A stretch of 35,231 nt of DNA from an uncultured Senegalimassilia sp. Its GTDB lineage: Bacteria > Actinomycetota > Coriobacteriia > Coriobacteriales > Eggerthellaceae. The translations under genes and the position numbers were made by a program. Location of the stretch: NCBI GenBank assembly GCA_934630815.1, contig CAKTWI010000024.1, forward strand, positions 1 to 35,231. The letters are read 5' to 3'. The notes under the pieces were generated by a model, which saw only the letters and a program-made list of their open reading frames with translations, was not told the DNA's origin and did no database searches. Shown piece by piece: positions 31,002 through 35,231 of this stretch (positions within the stretch are counted from its first letter, which is position 1; each line of letters begins with the position of its first letter).

Positions 31002-32174
31002 CTACCGCTTGAAATTCGACAAGATTCCCAGTCTGGCCTGGGGTTTCGGCAAATAGATGAAACGCGGTTCGAAGTCGAACAGCTCGGCGGTGCGCACCTG
31101 CGGACTTACCGTGATGCACTTCTTCATGCACGCATCCACGCACAGGCCGCATTGCACGCACTCGGCGCAGGAGAATTCCAGGAAGCTGCCGCCGTCGGGC
31201 GTGCCGTCGGCGTTGGGGCTGGGTTTGATGGAGCTTTTTGCAAGCGCACCCGTAGGGCAGAACACCGCGCACATGCCGCATGAGTTGCACACGGAAGCGT
31301 CGATCTCCACCCTGCCGAACAGGCGCGTCTCGACCTGCTCGACCTCAGGCTCGCCCAAACGGTCCATGGCATCGAGCACCTGGCTGCGGCGCCGCTCCTG
31401 GAACTGGGGCAGCGTGCCCGATGCGCCCGCCCCCAGCTGTTCGCGAAGCGTGGCTTCCTTTGCCTGCATCCCCAGGTTTTTGCGGATAACCATCTCGGCG
31501 GTCTTGCCCGCCGCGCTGGCCGTCCATGAGGTTGCGCTGGTAAAGAAGCCGCGGCGCGCCTCGCCGAGCAGGCTGTTCGCGTTCTTGAGCGCAAGCCCTT
31601 CTGGGAACTCCGACGCGCGGGAGACCATTGCCGGCGCCCCCTGCGCCTGCATCAGGTTGTTGGCGGAAGCGATGGTTTCGTCCACGCCGGGCGAGGTCGC
31701 CCTGAACCTGCACGTCTTGCAGCACCCGTCCACCAACACGATGTCCTTGGCGCCGACCGCCGCCAAGCTGAGCAGCAGGCTTTCGTCGACGCGCGCCAGG
31801 CAGGGCACTTCGGCGAACTTGTGCGGGTCGGCCAGGCCCTTCGACGCGATGCGGGCGCAGGCGACGACCGCGCGCCCATCAAGGGCGGCCATAGCCTCTG
31901 CCGCCGCCCGCTCAAGCGACTCGTCGGCAGGGCGAACGGGGATCAAGGCCTCGGTGGGGCAAACCACCGTGCAGGCCCCGCACGCCACGCAAGCCTTGTG
32001 ATCGACGCTGAGCACGTTGTTGTGCACGCTGATGGCATCGGCCGGGCAGGCATCGATGCACTTGCGGCATGAAGCGTTGCGGTTTCGCACGGCCACGCAG
32101 CGTTTCGAAGCTGCCACGACGGCCTTGTCCTCAAGTTCCTCGGCCACTTCTATGATGTCTGCGATGTTCGGCAT
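31002..32174 (-). CDS. Four-cluster 4Fe-4S ferredoxin with a central MvhD-like domain
   Basis: A 390-residue cytoplasmic electron carrier. The N-terminal ferredoxin pair is CRKCIDACP (with upstream Cys26) and CVACGACTVVCP (about 36-75). A central domain (about 95-170) with VVACARIASKG, EVPCLARVDESLLLSLAAVG and VLVDGCCKTCRF resembles the hydrogenase delta subunit (MvhD/FlpD) fold. A helical stretch follows, then a second ferredoxin pair CNSCGMCAVFCPTGAL and CAECVQCGLCVDACMKKC (about 290-355). The start at 32174 follows GGGGAAGG. No hydrogenase or heterodisulfide reductase partner is nearby. The neighbour upstream is mobBA, so it may supply electrons to a molybdoenzyme or its maturation; this is an inference. 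Confidence 0.8.
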   Translation of the reverse strand: MPNIADIIEVAEELEDKAVVAASKRCVAVRNRNASCRKCIDACPADAISVHNNVLSVDHKACVACGACTVVCPTEALIPVRPADESLERAAAEAMAALDGRAVVACARIASKGLADPHKFAEVPCLARVDESLLLSLAAVGAKDIVLVDGCCKTCRFRATSPGVDETIASANNLMQAQGAPAMVSRASEFPEGLALKNANSLLGEARRGFFTSATSWTASAAGKTAEMVIRKNLGMQAKEATLREQLGAGASGTLPQFQERRRSQVLDAMDRLGEPEVEQVETRLFGRVEIDASVCNSCGMCAVFCPTGALAKSSIKPSPNADGTPDGGSFLEFSCAECVQCGLCVDACMKKCITVSPQVRTAELFDFEPRFIYLPKPQARLGILSNFKR

Positions 32175-32249
32175 TCGCCTTCCCCCTCATTTACTCCCAC
32201 GCGTATATGCCGCGGCGAAGATTAGCGTACGATCGCTGCGCGCGACGGG

Positions 32250-32271
32250 TTCGCATCATAATCTGTGCGAA
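32250..32271. promoter_or_regulatory. Inverted repeat in the leader of the ferredoxin gene
   Basis: TTCGCA (32250-32255) and TGCGAA (32266-32271) with a 10-bp centre that contains, on the minus strand, TATGAT, a possible -10. It lies about 75 nt upstream of the ferredoxin start and could be an operator. Confidence 0.35.
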
Positions 32272-32307
32272 ATCGGCGCGGGTCGGACGCGGGCGCTTCA
32301 CATGGCG

Positions 32308-33651
32308 CTACTCGCACTCGATGCGCTCCTGCACGATGCGCTCGAGCGCCGCCAGCTCGTCGGGCGTGTTCGCGTTCATGAAGCACCCGCCCATAGGCTC
32401 GGCCTCAAGCACCTTCTTTTGCGGAAACTCGCACACGTTGACCTGGTTGAAGAACACCTGAGCGCGCTTCTCCCCTTCATTGAGCGCCTCGCGCACGGCC
32501 GGCAAGCAGCCCGAGCGGCGGTAGATCGCGTGAAACGGCTCGAAGCCATGCTTGTTGACGGGCACCACCACATCAGCCCCCGTCCTGGTCATCTCGAGCG
32601 CTTCGGCGACCACGAGCGACGGCGACGCGAGCACCATGTCGCAGGCCACAACGGCCACGTAGGGGTTGCGGGCGCAGCGAAGGGCCGTGTAAAGGCCCGG
32701 CAGCGCGCCGCGCTCGTTGATGACGTCGGACTCGAAGCGGATACCCAGTTCGGGATACTGCTCTTGCAGAAACGCAAGCTCCTCCGGCTCATTGGTGGTG
32801 ATGATGAGCTCGTCGGCCACCGGCGAGAGCCTCTCGACCAAACGGCAGATGAGCGGCCGGCCGCAGAACGGGACCGTTGCCTTGCTGCGACCCATGCGGC
32901 GGCTCTCGCCGCCGGCCTGGATGACCATAGACACGCGCGGGCGAGCGAAGCTCACCTGCAGAAAATCCGCCAACCCTGCCACATCGTTGATATCGAACGC
33001 CGGGATGCCGTATATGCCGGCGGCTTCAGCAGCCAGCGGGATGTCGGTGACCACCGCGACCGTTGCGGCCGTGGGCATCTTGTTGGAGATGTCGGCATGG
33101 TCGGGATAGCTGCGCGCGAGGCGGTCCTCCTCGACCTGGTCCAAAGGCTGCGCCACGGGATGATCATCGGGGTAGACATCGGCCGCATAAGGCACGGAAC
33201 CGCGTCCGAACTGGGTGAAATCCGTGCCGAGCGCCCATCCCTTGCGAGCACCCTCGGCGAACACCTCGGCGGTTCGGGCATCGGCCTTGTTGCCGGCGCG
33301 CATGATCTCGATGGTGGGCAGGCCGCTTTTGCGATAACCCTCGACGATCACCACGTCGTGGCCGGGCATGCTCGCCACGATGTCGGCGCATTCCGCTTCC
33401 CCATCGGTGGTTTGGATACGCGCCATCTGGCCCGGTGCCGCGATAACCGTCTCGCTGGCGCCGGCGTGGCGATGCCGCCACGAGTCTTTCCCGGGAATGT
33501 CGATATCGAACCCGACATGGCTGTGGTGCTTGACGCTGCCAACGTCCAGACCACGGCCGACCAGCTCGGCGATGAGCTTCTCGATAAGGGTTGTCTTGCC
33601 GGAATTATGACGCCCGACGATGGAGACCGCGGGGCTGGGAAACTTGATCAT
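32308..33651 (-). CDS. MobB-MobA fusion, molybdopterin-guanine dinucleotide biosynthesis
   Basis: A 447-residue cytoplasmic protein. The N-terminal half (about 1-215) is MobB, a P-loop GTPase with VGRHNSGKTTLIEKL near residues 11-25, VKHHSHVGFDID and VVIVEGYRKSGLPTIEI. The C-terminal half (about 228-447) is MobA, the guanylyltransferase that adds GMP to molybdopterin, with IQAGGESRRMGRSKA and NERGALPGLYTALR, the VVACDMVLAS Asp that binds metal, and VPVNKHGFEPFHAIY. Together they make the bis-MGD cofactor needed by DMSO reductase-type enzymes such as the one at 23650. The start at 33651 follows AAAGGA; an ATG at 33657 is too close to it. A TATACT at 33680-33675 (minus strand) may be its -10. 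Confidence 0.92.
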   Translation of the reverse strand: MIKFPSPAVSIVGRHNSGKTTLIEKLIAELVGRGLDVGSVKHHSHVGFDIDIPGKDSWRHRHAGASETVIAAPGQMARIQTTDGEAECADIVASMPGHDVVIVEGYRKSGLPTIEIMRAGNKADARTAEVFAEGARKGWALGTDFTQFGRGSVPYAADVYPDDHPVAQPLDQVEEDRLARSYPDHADISNKMPTAATVAVVTDIPLAAEAAGIYGIPAFDINDVAGLADFLQVSFARPRVSMVIQAGGESRRMGRSKATVPFCGRPLICRLVERLSPVADELIITTNEPEELAFLQEQYPELGIRFESDVINERGALPGLYTALRCARNPYVAVVACDMVLASPSLVVAEALEMTRTGADVVVPVNKHGFEPFHAIYRRSGCLPAVREALNEGEKRAQVFFNQVNVCEFPQKKVLEAEPMGGCFMNANTPDELAALERIVQERIECE

Positions 33652-33774
33652 GCGCATATCCTTTCGTGCGAAAAAGTATAGCACGCGCCCTTCCGGCGCA
33701 GGTCCCGCGACCACGACCAGCCCAGGCGTTCCATGCGCTCCGTCTAAGGAAGTGCTTATGATTGATAGAATTTA

Positions 33775-33803
33775 TTGATATTCCGTGAAGGGATTGCTAT
33801 AAT
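33775..33803 (+). promoter_or_regulatory. Near-consensus promoter of the small RNA
   Basis: -35 TTGATA (33775-33780), an exact 17-nt spacer and a perfect -10 TATAAT (33798-33803) on the plus strand. There is no plus-strand gene downstream within the window other than the proposed RNA. Confidence 0.85.
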
Positions 33804-33809
33804 GTAGTT

Positions 33810-33887
33810 GCTTTTTTCGATAGCTTCGGCTTCGTTAAAAGGAAGAGAAGGGATTCCGTTTTTTGGAGGGGGCGGAATCCCTTTTTC
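33810..33887 (+). ncRNA. Candidate small RNA of about 77 nt
   Basis: Transcription should begin near 33810. The 5' part folds as a hairpin (33811-33840): CTTTT/AAAAG, a TT/TT internal loop, CGA(T)AGC/GCTTCG with a TTCG tetraloop. A purine linker GGAAGAGAA follows. The 3' part is an intrinsic terminator: AAGGGATTCCG (33848-33858) with CGGAATCCCTT (33873-33883), a loop containing GGAGGGGG, then TTTTTCT. An open frame overlaps but has no ribosome site and passes through the terminator. I do not recognise it as 4.5S, 6S, tmRNA or RNase P RNA. Confidence 0.7.
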
Positions 33888-33910
33888 TATGCCAAAACGC
33901 GGCCATCAGG

Positions 33911-33949
33911 CAAAACACGGGCCCCGCAGCTGTTCGGCTGCGGGGCCCG
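33911..33949 (-). terminator. Terminator of the dnaX-ybaB-recR operon
   Basis: CGGGCCCCGCAGC (33918-33930) pairs with GCTGCGGGGCCCG (33937-33949), a 13-bp GC-rich stem with a 6-nt loop, followed by TGTTTTG on the minus strand, 54 nt past the recR stop. Confidence 0.88.
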
Positions 33950-34003
33950 GTTCGTTGTCATGGGTTTTTGGCGCTGCGGAAAACGCGCGCAACAAAGACC
34001 GCG

Positions 34004-34600
34004 TTACAGCACGCGCCTTGCCTCAAGCGCCCGCCCGAGCGTCACCTCGTCGGCGAACTCCAGGTCGCCGCCTACGGGCAGGCCGCTGGCAAGACGCGTG
34101 ACCTTGATGCCCAGGGGCTTGATCAGGCGCGCCAGATAGGCGGCGGTGGTCTCCCCTTCCACGTTGGGATTGGTGGCCAGCACCACTTCCTGGATATCCT
34201 CGCTGCCCAGACGCTGCATCAGCTGAGGGATGCGAAGATCATCGGGCCCAATGCCGTCCATAGGCGACAGGGCGCCCCCCAGCACGTGGTACACGCCCTG
34301 GAACACGGCGGTGCGCTCGATGGGCGGGATATCGCGCGGCTCGCTGACCACGCACAGCAGCTGCTGGTTGCGGCTGGTCGAGCGGCAGATCTCGCACAGG
34401 TCGTCCTCGGCATAGTTGAAGCAACGGCTGCAGAAATGCACCGTGTCCTTCACCTCCACGATGGCCTGCGCCAAGCGCAGCGCCGTGGCGCGGTCGGAGT
34501 TCAAAATCCAATACGCCATGCGCTGCGCCGATTTCGGGCCCACGCCGGGAAGGCGTTCGAGCTCGTCGAGCAGCTTTTGGATTGCGGGAGCCGATTGCAC
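34004..34600 (-). CDS. recR: Recombination mediator protein RecR
   Basis: A 198-residue DNA-repair protein that, with RecO and RecF, loads RecA at gaps. The N-terminal helix-hairpin-helix has LERLPGVGPKSAQRMAYW (about 14-31), the zinc finger CSRCFNYAEDDLCEIC (about 57-72), the Toprim domain has LCVVSEPRDI and VVLATNPNVEGETTAAYL, and the C-terminus VTRLASGLPVGGDLEFAD is the Walker-B-like family end. The start is GTG at 34600 with GGGAAG upstream. Canonical position after ybaB, 12 nt away. Confidence 0.97.
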   Translation of the reverse strand: MQSAPAIQKLLDELERLPGVGPKSAQRMAYWILNSDRATALRLAQAIVEVKDTVHFCSRCFNYAEDDLCEICRSTSRNQQLLCVVSEPRDIPPIERTAVFQGVYHVLGGALSPMDGIGPDDLRIPQLMQRLGSEDIQEVVLATNPNVEGETTAAYLARLIKPLGIKVTRLASGLPVGGDLEFADEVTLGRALEARRVL

Positions 34601-34612
34601 GGAACCGCTTCC

Positions 34613-34957
34613 CTACATCAGGCCGGGGATGCTCATGCCGCCGGTTGCGGCGTTGATGCGCTGAGCGCCGAGCTCGGCCACGCCGCGCAGCGCCTCGTTG
34701 ACGGCCGCGGTGATCATGTCCTGCAGCATCTCCACGTCCTCGGGGTCCACCGCCTCGGGGTCGATGGTCAGGCTGACCAGGCTGTTGTCGCCCTGGGCGA
34801 CCGCCTTGACCATGCCGCCGCCGGCGGAGGCCTCGAAGGTCATGTCCTTGATCTCCTCCTGCGCGCGGGCAAGCTCGACCTGCATCTTCTGAGCCTGCTT
34901 CATCATGGCGCCCATGTTGCCCATGCCGCCGCCGGGGAATCCGCCTTTACGTCCCAT
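34613..34957 (-). CDS. ybaB: YbaB/EbfC family nucleoid-associated protein
   Basis: A 114-residue small DNA-binding protein found between dnaX and recR in most bacteria. After a short Gly-rich N-terminus comes the helix MGAMMKQAQKMQVELARAQ, then the beta region EASAGGGMVKAVAQGDNSL, LTIDPEAVDPEDVEMLQDM, and AVNEALRGV, all typical of the family. The start at 34957 has AGGAAA 6 nt upstream; the in-frame ATG at 35005 would place extra residues in the gap after dnaX. Confidence 0.93.
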   Translation of the reverse strand: MGRKGGFPGGGMGNMGAMMKQAQKMQVELARAQEEIKDMTFEASAGGGMVKAVAQGDNSLVSLTIDPEAVDPEDVEMLQDMITAAVNEALRGVAELGAQRINAATGGMSIPGLM

Positions 34958-35032
34958 ATCGTTTCCTGTTCTAATCGCGAATGTACGGGTTTCAAACCAT
35001 TGCATTGTACCGGGCGCGGGCCCGGATGTGCG

Positions 35033-35231
35033 CTATTCCTTGACTTCTTCGAACGTCACGCCGCCGCCGAAACCCGCCTGCAGCACTGCCTGCAACTCAT
35101 CGGGGGTTTGCGGCGCGCCCTCGCAGGAAGGCGTCGGCTGGGCTGCGAACGCCTGGGAGCGCGGCGCGGGGGCCGGCTGAGCCGGGGCCGCGGGGGCCGG
35201 CTGAGCCGGGGCCGCGGGGGCCGGCTGGGCC
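35033..35231 (-). CDS. dnaX: DNA polymerase III gamma/tau subunit, C-terminal end (partial)
   Basis: The last 65 residues of a gene that begins outside the window. The visible part is an Ala/Pro/Gln-rich linker made of AQPAPAAP repeats, then the short conserved end LQAVLQAGFGGGVTFEEVKE. A composition like this between the ATPase part and the C-terminus is usual for DnaX. The call rests mainly on position directly before ybaB and recR, and on this end sequence. Confidence 0.8.
   Translation of the reverse strand, partial: AQPAPAAPAQPAPAAPAQPAPAPRSQAFAAQPTPSCEGAPQTPDELQAVLQAGFGGGVTFEEVKE
35169..35231. repeat. 24-bp tandem repeats inside dnaX
   Basis: Unit of 24 bp (GCCGGCTGAGCCGGGGCCGC plus GGGG) present about 2.5 times up to the window edge, encoding AQPAPAAP in frame. 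The number may be larger beyond the edge. Such in-frame repeats can vary in copy number without disrupting the gene. Confidence 0.75.

Noticed and set aside
33808..34101. Short plus-strand frame overlapping the proposed small RNA
   Set aside because: Begins at a TTG with no ribosome site, passes through two terminators and runs into recR antisense; the RNA explanation fits better.

Overview
The window is 35.2 kb of high-GC DNA (roughly 60% by eye). It looks like chromosome from a gut-type actinobacterium of the class Coriobacteriia, most likely family Eggerthellaceae. This is an inference from three things: a LuxR-type regulator with an N-terminal 12-TM MFS-like membrane half next to a Tat-exported molybdopterin reductase operon; many 4Fe-4S electron carriers; and ordinary housekeeping genes with strong GGAGG-type ribosome binding sites. 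Almost every gene lies on the minus strand. The exceptions are a class I aminotransferase, an AI-2E family permease and one candidate small RNA.

Layout. 1-184: 3'-truncated tRNA-Tyr with a near-consensus promoter. 677-1885: Tat-type NlpC/P60 cell-wall hydrolase. 2101-5191: divergent putP and an aspartate-type aminotransferase around a palindromic, operator-like sequence. 5461-7506: TPP-riboswitch-controlled thiamine salvage operon (thiM, thiamine-binding protein, thiE). 7674-10173: MFS exporter and U32 protease-like protein. 10396-13344: ispD-ispF-cysS. 13513-16160: clpC with a CIRCE (HrcA) operator. 16413-17567: AI-2E family permease. 17631-17834: three 68-bp tandem repeats. 17856-27318: the molybdenum reductase region. 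27716-30651: lysS (with an unusual C-terminal tRNA-binding domain), greA, tatA. 30838-30914: tRNA-Pro. 31002-33651: a four-cluster ferredoxin and a fused mobB-mobA. 33775-33887: candidate free-standing small RNA. 34004-35231: recR, ybaB and the end of dnaX, the usual recombination/replication cluster.

How it fits together. The most distinctive system is 17856-27318, read right to left: a tandem winged-helix protein of unknown function, a Tat-exported molybdopterin catalytic subunit, a four-cluster DmsB-type electron carrier, a DmsC-type membrane anchor, a TorD-type chaperone, then NapG- and NapH-type Fe-S proteins, a terminator, and a membrane-bound LuxR-type regulator. It therefore has two possible quinol-to-enzyme electron routes (DmsC and NapGH). 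Other genes in the window could serve it: tatA (export), mobBA (molybdenum cofactor maturation) and the ferredoxin at 31002-32174. The substrate cannot be read from sequence. The family context (Eggerthellaceae reductases with cysteine near the Mo site and LuxR-MFS regulators) makes a diet- or host-derived organic electron acceptor plausible.

Several non-coding elements stand out. These are the small RNA with a near-consensus promoter and its own terminator, a 93-nt nested palindrome inside the reductase operon, terminator hairpins 18-20 nt ahead of ispD and greA with the same geometry as the TPP riboswitch terminator ahead of thiM, and the 68-bp repeats. Stretches over 300 bp without a gene are 75-676, 16087-16412, 27319-27715 and 33652-34003; what they hold is listed below.
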